64,000 bases of DNA from Albula goreensis. Taxonomy: Eukaryota; Chordata; Actinopteri; Albuliformes; Albulidae. Positions 58,301 through 64,000 of this stretch are shown here, one piece after another. The DNA is taken from the NCBI GenBank assembly GCA_022829145.1, contig CM040748.1:285001-349000 (forward strand). Reading direction: 5' to 3'. The position numbers and the translations under genes were made by a program. The stretch's first letter is position 1, and each line of letters opens with the position of its first letter. The notes below the pieces were generated by a model. The model ran no database searches. It was not told the origin of the DNA and was given only the letters and a program-made list of their open reading frames with translations.

Positions 58301-59289
58301 ATGTTGCTTTTTCATACTTTCAAAGTTTTTTCATGACTGTTTTAGCCAATAATCCTCAGCCATTCCATATTTACACTTACAGTATTTAGATTGTCGGAAT
58401 GGTTTTAAACAGGGTTTACATATGGATTGCATTAAATATTAAGGCTTTTACAGTCACTTCAGTTGGTTTATTGTATACAATACTCAACGATGTGAAAGTC
58501 ATTAAGTAGAGTGCAGTGCATAAATCTGTCGTTCAACATTAAGGATTATTCATTTTTCCAAACAAGGTATCGTGCATTAGCATACACTTATTAAGGGTGA
58601 ACTAAATATGCTCAAGCAAATACTACTGGATGAGAAATTAAAATGGCTGACAACTATCAGTAATCGAGCCAAATCATGGGGCAAGTCACTTTAGTTTCCC
58701 GTCTCAGCACTGTGACAGCTGACAGTCCGACAATTTACAGTATTTTTCAATGATAACATTTTGAAAAATATTACTATGCCCACTAACTGTCGGAGACACT
58801 AAAATAAATTAAAAATAGCTTCACTTGAAGTGGCCCCGTCCGTCCATGTACTTCCATGTAAGTTTGAGCGTAAATGAGGAAGCGCTCACCGGAGGACACA
58901 TGCGTCATACTTTCTCAATGGGAAAGCATTACCTGGGAGAATGACGTCTGACGTCATATGTGTGGTTGTTGGATTTAGCGTGTGTGTTTCTTTAATGCAT
59001 CATAAACGCAGCATATCTGTCATGGCTTTACTCTCAGCTCTCTTATCTCTCTCTGCAATTGGTCGGGGTAACGCAGGCGAGCCGATGTGGTTTCCTTGGC
59101 TAACGTTTGTTAGCTAGCTAGCTACTCACTGTCAAATTCGACGTCTTCGTCCTCCTCCGGGGGGAATGTGAAGGGTCTTCTCTCATGTCTTCGACTGCTG
59201 GAGCTCAGATTCCGGCAGATCTGCAACTGGCTGCCGTCATCCGAATTTTCTTCGGGCAATACAAACTTTCCTCCCCGGCTACTGAACAT
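43282..59289 (-). CDS. eif2ak1: Heme-regulated eIF2-alpha kinase (HRI)
   Basis: A cytosolic Ser/Thr kinase that phosphorylates eIF2alpha Ser51 when heme is low or on mitochondrial stress relay, starting the integrated stress response. Exons: 59130-59289, 56636-56803, 56140-56276, 55729-55772, 55411-55510, 55153-55233, 54055-54151, 52942-52999, 52456-52816, 51508-51616, 50531-50637, 44815/44980-45067, 44440-44519, 43664-43897, 43282-43383. Landmarks are the Gly loop [10 protein letters not shown] (about residues 192-201), the catalytic Lys in YAVKKIL (about 216), an acidic Ser-rich kinase insert (exon 9), HRDLK (470-474), [17 protein letters not shown], and a C-terminal coiled coil [18 protein letters not shown]. 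The length is 641 residues plus 11 per repeat unit used, against 630 in human. The gene hosts ankrd61 in intron 11 and arrays in at least six introns. Confidence 0.96.
43664..43897 (-). CDS. eif2ak1: eif2ak1 exon 14, C-lobe
   Basis: Encodes [20 protein letters not shown] through [17 protein letters not shown]. The donor AGA|GTACCA is mediocre but joins exactly onto the coiled-coil exon, giving [12 protein letters not shown], which aligns with human NSGNVNLTLQMK. Confidence 0.92.
43911..44388. repeat. 30-bp minisatellite filling an eif2ak1 intron
   Basis: About sixteen units of CTGAGCTCAGCATCTCACCC plus CACAGCACAC. The intron (43898-44439) is 542 bp and almost all of it is array, leaving about 14 bp between the array and the exon 14 acceptor. 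Confidence 0.95.
44440..44519 (-). CDS. eif2ak1: eif2ak1 exon 13, activation loop end
   Basis: Encodes [20 protein letters not shown] plus SHYDSK. The Thr residues before VGT correspond to the autophosphorylated loop in mammalian HRI, and APE anchors the P+1 loop. Confidence 0.96.
44814..44980. repeat. 33-bp coding minisatellite with a splice donor in every unit
   Basis: Five units of CCTCCRGCCTGTGAGCTGGG plus GGACAGGTGCATA. On the - strand each begins GTATGC and ends GGAG. The two units nearest the exon body have G at the variable position. Confidence 0.95.
44815..45067 (-). CDS. eif2ak1: eif2ak1 exon 12, DFG motif and in-frame repeat in activation segment
   Basis: Encodes [20 protein letters not shown] through DIIVDER, followed by five copies of the 11-residue [11 protein letters not shown]. 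The exon can end at 44980 or after any of the five 33-bp units. The last donor, GGAG|GTGAGG, is the best match to consensus, so the full length is given. All six choices leave in phase 1. Confidence 0.8.
46003..46293 (+). CDS. ankrd61: ankrd61 exon 1
   Basis: 97 codons from ATG at 46003 to GKAHSK, donor AAG|gtagaa, phase 0. It includes a 24-bp in-frame duplication encoding EVESTLDS. Confidence 0.85.
46003..48487 (+). CDS. ankrd61: Ankyrin repeat domain-containing protein 61, nested in eif2ak1 intron 11
   Basis: Three exons, 46003-46293, 47183-47295 and 47491-48487, give 466 residues (human is about 420) with start [16 protein letters not shown]. The N-terminus has an acidic duplicated block, [18 protein letters not shown]. 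Ankyrin repeats run from about residue 199: [52 protein letters not shown] and [20 protein letters not shown], each followed by a GADxN-type turn. The C-terminal region resembles a SOCS-box-like tail but I do not claim it. The gene lies on the strand opposite its host, as I recall for human ANKRD61 inside the EIF2AK1 locus. The molecular role of the family is unknown; ankyrin repeats mediate protein binding. Confidence 0.88.
47183..47295 (+). CDS. ankrd61: ankrd61 exon 2
   Basis: Encodes [20 protein letters not shown] then [17 protein letters not shown], acceptor gctag, leaving in phase 2. An alternative acceptor 6 nt upstream would stop in frame, so this one is chosen. Confidence 0.85.
47491..48487 (+). 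CDS. ankrd61: ankrd61 exon 3, ankyrin repeats
   Basis: Contains all the recognisable ankyrin repeats and ends TAA at 48485-48487; AATAAA overlaps the stop at 48483. It is much more GC-rich than its flanks. Confidence 0.92.
48731..49380 (+). pseudogene. Decayed hAT transposase (ZBED-like) fragment
   Basis: One frame reads [20 protein letters not shown], a BED-finger end. After a stop, another frame reads [20 protein letters not shown], then [20 protein letters not shown] and [19 protein letters not shown], as in ZBED/hAT transposase-derived proteins. At least two frame breaks, stops and a tandem triplication show it is dead. It lies between ankrd61 and eif2ak1 exon 11. Confidence 0.8.
49166..49345. 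repeat. 46-bp tandem repeat inside the hAT relic
   Basis: Three to four units of AACACAGCCATTCCACGGCT plus GTACTCAAAATGCCGGGACA, copied from transposase coding sequence (AIPRLYSK). Confidence 0.92.
49722..49952. repeat. 15-bp tandem repeat, about 15 copies
   Basis: Units of AACTGCAGCARGGCT with occasional ACC or CAY variants. Three open frames per strand are artefacts. A (TG)n patch precedes it at 49644-49670. Confidence 0.95.
49990..50375. repeat. 51-bp tandem repeat, about 8 copies
   Basis: Units of GCAAACACCACTGGATTTAC plus TCACACCCCTGAGATGTGAA and TCTGCCACAGA, ending about 150 bp from eif2ak1 exon 11. Confidence 0.94.
50531..50637 (-). CDS. eif2ak1: eif2ak1 exon 11, catalytic loop
   Basis: Encodes [20 protein letters not shown] then MHRDLK. 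There are two acceptors 6 nt apart (gag and gtgcag), both in phase, and I took the second. Confidence 0.95.
51508..51616 (-). CDS. eif2ak1: eif2ak1 exon 10
   Basis: Encodes [20 protein letters not shown] then WILERN. The acceptor cccag and the first 18 nt are copied about 13 times in the upstream array. Confidence 0.96.
51598..52122. repeat. 38-bp minisatellite carrying copies of an eif2ak1 splice acceptor
   Basis: About fourteen units (38 bp, some 34-36) of GAGGAACATGAGGTAGAACT plus GCCCCTGGGGAACAGAGA. The first overlaps exon 10; on the - strand each unit reads CTGTTCCCCAG|GGGC then GTTCTACCTCATG. Confidence 0.95.
52456..52816 (-). CDS. eif2ak1: eif2ak1 exon 9, kinase insert
   Basis: A 361-nt exon: [20 protein letters not shown] onward to [20 protein letters not shown]. 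This is the long acidic, Ser-rich insert between N-lobe strands that eIF2alpha kinases share. Confidence 0.93.
52942..52999 (-). CDS. eif2ak1: eif2ak1 exon 8
   Basis: Encodes [18 protein letters not shown], the start of the kinase insert. It fits only in phase, with the split codons G|GC and GC|A, and the sequence is not conserved enough to check further. Confidence 0.82.
53538..53772. repeat. 10-bp based tandem repeat
   Basis: Decamers such as TGCTGTAGTA, TGGTGTAGTA and TGCTGTACTA arranged in higher-order blocks of 50-70 bp, in eif2ak1 intron 7. Confidence 0.9.
54055..54151 (-). CDS. eif2ak1: eif2ak1 exon 7
   Basis: Encodes [20 protein letters not shown] then [12 protein letters not shown], the C-helix region. 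Glu of LREV is the salt-bridge candidate. Confidence 0.96.
54308..55042. repeat. 25-bp minisatellite, about 29 copies
   Basis: Units of GTGGATGARGGAGGGTGGGG plus AATGA, with A/G swaps at the first base and one 23-bp unit. It fills most of eif2ak1 intron 6. The purine-rich strand is the + strand. Because 25 is not a multiple of three, all frames cycle and stay open. Confidence 0.96.
55153..55233 (-). CDS. eif2ak1: eif2ak1 exon 6, catalytic lysine
   Basis: Encodes [20 protein letters not shown] plus RREDCMK, phase 0 at both ends. Lys of AVKK is the ATP-binding lysine. Confidence 0.96.
55411..55510 (-). CDS. eif2ak1: eif2ak1 exon 5, glycine loop
   Basis: Encodes [20 protein letters not shown] then [13 protein letters not shown], the ATP-binding loop. 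Confidence 0.96.
55729..55772 (-). CDS. eif2ak1: eif2ak1 exon 4
   Basis: A 44-nt exon encoding [14 protein letters not shown], leaving in phase 2. Confidence 0.85.
55845..56141. repeat. About 49-bp diverged tandem repeat beginning at an eif2ak1 donor
   Basis: Six units with the blocks GTTACCTGTATAATGCACTG and TAGCATGCACCTGTGGGAG. On the - strand each has AG|GTAAC or AG|GTAGC like the exon 3 donor at the array edge. Confidence 0.85.
56140..56276 (-). CDS. eif2ak1: eif2ak1 exon 3
   Basis: Encodes [20 protein letters not shown] then LFPQ. Human has a similar SDEFSSLRLHHNRA segment. The donor CAG|GTAACT is echoed in the array that follows. Confidence 0.95.
56636..56803 (-). CDS. eif2ak1: eif2ak1 exon 2
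   Basis: Encodes [20 protein letters not shown] and [10 protein letters not shown], matching the HRI N-terminal domain involved in heme sensing in mammals. Confidence 0.95.
56927..57135. repeat. 17-bp tandem repeat, about 12 copies
   Basis: Units of GAGAGACATACCCATACAT with CTC/CCA variants, in eif2ak1 intron 1. Confidence 0.94.
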
Positions 59290-59315
59290 AATATGACATT
59301 AGCTAGCTGACGTAA
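58942..59315 (-). promoter_or_regulatory. eif2ak1: eif2ak1 promoter region with CRE-like sites
   Basis: A perfect CRE, TGACGTCA, lies at 58949-58956 with TGACGTCT just before it (intron 1), and TGACGTAA lies just upstream of the start codon at about 59308. These are ATF/CREB-type motifs; binding is not shown. Confidence 0.4.
59130..59289 (-). CDS. eif2ak1: eif2ak1 exon 1 (start codon)
   Basis: Begins [20 protein letters not shown] and ends in an acidic stretch, [14 protein letters not shown] 59289-59287 is the first in this frame. A 6-codon upstream frame starts at 59299 and overlaps it. Confidence 0.85.
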
Positions 59316-61962
59316 TAACTGAGACTATTTCTGTTCAGTCACCTGTTTAACTAGCTCGTAATGTGTATCTAATTAAAACGGTGCATTAAAGTCATACTAT
59401 CTTACTGGTAGTTTGAAGTTCATTTTTCAAGAATACACGCAATTACAGTACTTTTAAGACCTTACTATACGGTCTGCCAACCTGATGGCACTCAGTAGTC
59501 CGCCATACTAACGGCAATGTTTACCTGGGGGTTATCGTACAATTCTTGTCGAAATTAAAATTGTAAGATTTAACTAGATAGGACAAAAGACCACAAAAAC
59601 TCCCCATGCACAGTTAAATGAATCTAGTATAATTAAATATATGCAAAATTGTGTGGGAATTTGCGCTTTGTTGTACATATCAGTTTTAACGTTTTGTTTT
59701 TTAAGTAGTTGTTCTTCATGGTCCCTTATGCAGCAGCTGCGTTTATGGTGAACTATCGAAGCCAAACAGGACCGACCGGCCTGGGCAAAGCGCCTGGCAT
59801 CACTGCTGAAAGACAGGAATGGCCTATTTCAGGTAACAATTAATACGTATCCAACGTAATTATTTTCGTTGACATGTTAGCTATGTATTTGGTATTATTC
59901 ATGAACCAGTACATTGAGTGCGTGGTTTCACACTTCTAATATTTCATTTTTGAAAACACAATAACAAATAACATTGGGCTCTGCATGAGAAATTGTAAGT
60001 GGGCATTTGTGTGTTAGATATAACTATAGCCCAGAGATAGAACCCTGATTACTTGGCTTCATGAGGAAGCCGCGTCCATCTCAGGTTCACCACAGCACAC
60101 TGATGACTGTACTGTACCTCATATGGGGAAATTATACAGTTATTTACCAAAGAAATAGTGCTGGTCATGTCCAGTAAAGCAAGCAAACTGTGACCACTGA
60201 CATTCACCAGTGTACTGATAGTGTAGGAGAGGAATTCAAACTTTAGATTACAGCGTGTTGCATCCCGTGTATGGAATTTCACCACGGGAGGGCAGTGTTT
60301 ACCAAAATAAAGTACCAGTGAACCCTCGTCATAGCGGACCTCGTTAAAACGGATTTCGGTTATAACGGACTATTTCTGCTGTAACATCATGTGTGGTCTG
60401 TTCTGCTTAATGTTGGTTAAAATTCCCATTTTTTCTTTCCTTACACTTTTCTGTCATCTTCTTTTTCTCTCTTTATTCCCCTCTTTTTCTCCCATTTCTC
60501 TATCTCTTATCTCCTTTCAGTGTTCTCACTTTCCCTTACTCAGTTTTTTCTTTACCTCTTTCTCTCTTTCAACTTCCTTTTAATATTCGTCATTATTGGT
60601 AGCTATTATGGTGGTGCCACATCGTATCACAAATGATTCTTTGGAAACGTAATTAAACTGACACAGTCCGAGTGTTGTACACCGAACTCTGAGTAAATAA
60701 GGCTTGGTGCCACAGCCAAGGTGGGACTACTGTGTCTTTTTTTTATTACCACCTGGTTATATCGTACTATCGGTTATATCGTACTCCCTTTCCCCGCAAT
60801 TAGTCCGGTTTAACGAGGGTTCACTGTATAACAATTATACAAATAATCAACATTTTTGATGAATGGAAAAATGTAGTAAAATCAGAAGAAAAGTCTGGAA
60901 AATCTATTTTAACCAAGCCTTACACATTCTGGGGAAATATGTCATAAAATTAAATCAATGAGCCTGAGATATTGTAGACATCATCAGTTTGCATTCATGA
61001 CTGTATGTGTAGTCTCCACAAGAATTTCAGTAACAGGTGTATGATTTCAAACGTGGTGCTCTAATAATGAAAATGGTTTAATCGCTGGACATGGAAATTA
61101 AAACATGAAAATGCTTGACAGAATGAGAATGAGTGAAGGCTGAAGAAAATTCCATCTGTAATGGATTTACATCATTTAGAATCAAATAGGAAAATAATTT
61201 CTCATTTCCTCGTGAAATAACGTTAACTTATATAAGAATTAGAACAATTATTTACATCAAGGTTCTGTGATAGGATACTGCACCAGATGATGTTCGTGTT
61301 AAGGGCACCCAAGATGGTGTTAGGTGTAGGATAGATTTTAACTCTGGGAATGGGGTTTCAGTCATTCCCAGAAATGCAATGTTCTAATTGGGGAGGAACT
61401 ACACTGGGACCAGGGTGGAAAGGAAGATATTGAATTGCTTCGACTGGTTGTACGTGGCTTTTGGTCAAGCGATCAATGCCATCTTTCATTTCCTTAAAGA
61501 ACAGGGGCTCGGACCGGAATCCTATAGAATGACCGCCGTTCCCCACGCCAGGTCGGTAGATGGCGGTACATACATTTTAACTCTGTATGATTTTTAAATA
61601 AACCAGAGGAAGGACAGTATTTCCTGTCGCGCGTTAATATTTTCGCGTGGTACTTGGGCGCACGGAATGGTGCTGGAGTTAGTGAATGTTTTTGAGCTAG
61701 GCTAAACATGTTCAACGTGCAGTGGCTCTCTACTTACATGCTTGCTTTCTCTTATTTTGAGGAAAAAAGTATATTAGCTGACTAGGTAGCCCTGTTACAC
61801 AAAATAGCTTGCCAATGTTGTTTAGCAGCAGAGACAAGCATTGTAGCTGCATAGCTTGGAATGGATGTTGCTGGCTGGCTAATATACTTTAGCAGTCGGC
61901 AGGTAGTGGCACAAATTCTGCGTTGAAATATACAAATGATTAGTGAAAGTCTACCATACAAA
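59290..61962. other. Head-to-head interval of eif2ak1 and pms2
   Basis: Contains an unassigned exon-like block at 59718-59832, a pogo/Tigger MITE at 60316-60826, and a CTCF-like motif with CpG-rich sequence at 61545-61690 near the pms2 promoter. No AIMP2-like coding sequence was recognised. Confidence 0.6.
60316..60826. mobile_element. pogo/Tigger-type MITE, about 511 bp
   Basis: The left end CAGTGAACCCTCGTCATAGC and the complement of the right end, CAGTGAACCCTCGTTAAACC, agree over the first 14 bases. TA follows the right end. Subterminal repeats GTTATAACGG and GTTATATCGT recur. No transposase. Confidence 0.85.
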
Positions 61963-61976
61963 ATGAATGACGTTTG
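61963..61976 (+). CDS. pms2: pms2 exon 1 (14 coding nt)
   Basis: ATGAATGACGTTTG followed by gtgagt. It is chosen because its phase-2 end completes a codon with exon 2 (TG|T). The residues are not conserved, so the start is inferred from phase and donor. Confidence 0.7.
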
Positions 61977-63524
61977 GTGAGTCACACTTAGCTGTTTCAT
62001 TTTCTCCAAGAAAGCAACACAGTATGGAGCCCATTTTTAATTTGCTAGTCAAGGTTGTATCATGAAGAGTTACACTGTTTCTTATGGTAACTACATTACA
62101 GTAACATTGAACTTTGTGCTGTCCGAAGTTCACAAAGATTATAGAGACATTCATACATTCATTCGTGTTTTAATACTGTGTTGTATCTTGCTAAAATAAA
62201 CTGTTCATTGTTATAGATGCTGCAGTGTTGTTTACTATGGCGCCGCCACACACGTACCGATTGACATACAATAGCTGTTCCCCACAGTTCCGAACCAGCC
62301 CAGGCCATCCGGCCAATAGACCGCCAGTCCGTACACCAGATCTGCTCTGGACAGGTTGTCCTCAGTCTGGCCACTGCTGTCAAAGAACTGGTGGAAAACA
62401 GTATAGACGCAGGAGCTACAAACGTTGGCAAGTAAAATTGCTGGTTTTTAATTTTGTAGTATTTCACATTCATATTGTTTCAGCTAATGTAAAATTATAT
62501 ACTATCAGTGTTTCCACATTGTTAGTTAATTTAATAGGAGAATCAGAAATCCTCATAAGTTGGAGGTTGCTCTTGTACTCCGCTAAATGGCAGGTTTTTT
62601 TTTTTTTTTTTTTTTAGAAATCCGACTGAAAGAGTATGGAGCAGAGCTGGTGGAGGTTGCAGATAATGGAAAAGGGGTGGAGGAGGCTAACTTCGAAGGG
62701 CTGAGTGAGTTTAACCAGTGTCTCTTCCTGCTTTTCTCTGCATTTAATTTGTCGCTTAGGTTCCACAAATCTTACACTGAATGTCTTTTCAGCTTTGAAG
62801 CACCACACCTCCAAACTAAGCAGTTTCTCTGACCTGATACATGTGGAAACATTTGGCTTCCGAGGCGAAGCTCTCAGCTCGCTATGTGCGCTTAGGTATG
62901 AATATACTTCTGGAATACACTATGTCATGTGCAGGTGAAATGTTACCAGTTTTGAATGTTTGCTTTAAGGCATTAGCAAAAAGTAGTGCAGTTCTGGCCT
63001 CTTTGACCTTAAGTTCTCAGTAAGTGATAGGGTTGAATCAGACTGGAGGAAGGCGTGAAGTGTTTGTTCTGATTTTGTATCCTGTGAGATGAGTGTTGGT
63101 GACTGTCAGTAGGAGCTGTTTGTAGCCGTTAATGCAGAGTTTTAGGATTGTTAGTAAGTTTGTACAACTTCTTTAAGAGGTCAGAGATCTATGCTGGTTT
63201 TTCCTGTCATTTCTCTATTGTTGTTTGCAAAGTAAGATAGTAATTTGCAGAGGTTGATCTCCTGAATGTGAAAGCCTGACCCTGGCAGTGGACGCAGTGT
63301 GTGGTAATGGTCCTGTTTCAGTAGTGTCCTCTGTGTGCAGTGACCTGAGCGTGGTGACGTGCCATGAGGCTGCCCAGGTGGGCACCCGGCTGGTGTTTGA
63401 CCACAATGGCAGGCTGTCCCAGCGCAGCCCCCATCCTCGCCAGCAGGGCACCACCGTGACACTGCTGCACCTCTTCTCCACCCTCCCTGTGCGACACAAA
63501 GAGTTCCAGCGCAACATCAAGAAG
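61963..63524 (+). CDS. pms2: Mismatch repair endonuclease PMS2, N-terminal part (continues beyond window)
   Basis: A MutL homolog that pairs with MLH1 as MutLalpha and nicks the error strand after mismatch recognition. Exons: 61963-61976, 62288-62427, 62618-62704, 62793-62895, 63341-63524, all in phase. This is the GHKL ATPase domain: [19 protein letters not shown] with the catalytic Glu of KELVEN, then [33 protein letters not shown] and [20 protein letters not shown]. The endonuclease domain lies outside the window. Exon 1 codes only MNDVC with a phase-2 donor, like the short first exon of mammalian PMS2. Intron 2 has a GC donor. The remaining exons are to the right; sequence from 63525 to the end is intron 5. 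Confidence 0.95.
62288..62427 (+). CDS. pms2: pms2 exon 2, ATP-binding N-box
   Basis: Encodes [20 protein letters not shown], then [20 protein letters not shown] and AGATNV. It ends G|gcaagt, a GC-AG intron donor. Confidence 0.95.
62618..62704 (+). CDS. pms2: pms2 exon 3
   Basis: Encodes [20 protein letters not shown] then VEEANFEGL. The acceptor is preceded by about 22 T residues (62594-62615). Confidence 0.96.
62793..62895 (+). CDS. pms2: pms2 exon 4, GFRGEA motif
   Basis: Encodes [20 protein letters not shown] then [13 protein letters not shown], the MutL signature in the ATP lid. Confidence 0.97.
63341..63524 (+). CDS. pms2: pms2 exon 5
   Basis: Encodes [20 protein letters not shown] through [20 protein letters not shown]. 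It leaves in phase 0 at AAG|gtacgg. Confidence 0.96.
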
Positions 63525-64000
63525 GTACGGCACTGGCCTGCCTGTGTAGCACTCAGCCACATTCACTAAGTCTTACCATGTGTCCCATACTGTCAGTCCC
63601 AGCCCCTGGCTTTACAGGAGCTTGTAGTAAGAGTCTTATGAATGCAGGGCAGATCAAATCAGGTGCTGTACAGCCTCAGTGTCTCTGGTACAGCCAGGCA
63701 AATAAATTACACGTGATAAAGGTGTTTCTCTCCGCTGCACCAGTTCAGCTTCACTTTCCTGAGTTGAGAGCACTAGAGGTTTTGTGGAAAACTCCAGTGC
63801 TGGAATTTTTTTTTTTTATGGAAAAGATTTTGGAAGCCAGCTGCATTGTGGTCCGTCAATAGTCTTCCAAACAGACAGAAAGATGGTGAGGTTCAAGCCT
63901 TCAACAATCAAATGAATAATGTAAAACAAGTTAAGATTTTTAAGAGGTAATAATTATTTTAAAATCCCAGGCTGACATTTTCAGTGTGTTTGTGTGTGGT

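Noticed and set aside
59290-61962. AIMP2 gene
   Set aside because: I looked for coding sequence resembling the AIMP2 N-terminus and its GST-like domain on both strands and found none.

Overview
The window is vertebrate nuclear DNA. Its unit introns, gene set and transposon families (hAT-type and pogo/Tigger-type MITEs, a ZBED-like hAT relic) fit a ray-finned fish, most likely a teleost; I cannot name the species. All gene calls come from reading exons, splice sites and codon phase by eye and matching them to remembered protein families.

Layout. (1) 1-24.5 kb: cyth3 (cytohesin-3/GRP1), + strand, exon 2 to the stop codon; exon 1 lies left of the window. A 3-nt GAG microexon at 16858-16860 accounts for the diglycine/triglycine PH-domain isoforms. 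(2) 24.5-40.5 kb: usp42 (ubiquitin hydrolase), - strand, tail-to-tail with cyth3; 16 coding exons were traced in phase from the start codon, but the final C-terminal exon is unresolved. (3) 43.3-59.3 kb: eif2ak1 (HRI, heme-regulated eIF2alpha kinase), - strand, 15 coding exons. ankrd61 (+ strand, 3 exons) is nested in its 5.5 kb intron 11, next to a decayed hAT transposase. (4) 61.96 kb to the right edge: pms2 (MutL mismatch-repair ATPase), + strand, exons 1-5, continuing outside. eif2ak1 and pms2 are head to head. The set CYTH3-USP42-EIF2AK1/ANKRD61-PMS2 is the same neighbourhood as human 7p22.1, but from memory the EIF2AK1/ANKRD61 block is inverted here, and AIMP2, which lies between EIF2AK1 and PMS2 in human, was not found.

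The genes are not an operon-like pathway: cyth3 acts on ARF GTPases at PIP3 membranes, usp42 deubiquitinates nuclear targets, eif2ak1 shuts down translation under heme or mitochondrial stress, and pms2 repairs mismatches.

The most unusual property is minisatellite load. More than 20 arrays with unrelated 10-58 bp units cover very roughly an eighth of the window. At five places the array begins exactly at an exon-intron junction and its unit contains a copy of that splice site: the usp42 donor at 33.93 kb, the usp42 acceptor at 37.40 kb, the eif2ak1 donor at 44.81-44.98 kb, the eif2ak1 acceptor at 51.62 kb and the eif2ak1 donor at 56.14 kb. In the eif2ak1 activation-segment exon the unit is 33 bp, in frame, and each of six candidate donors keeps the same phase, so the kinase could carry 0-5 copies of an 11-residue insert. 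This is the best candidate for something undescribed.
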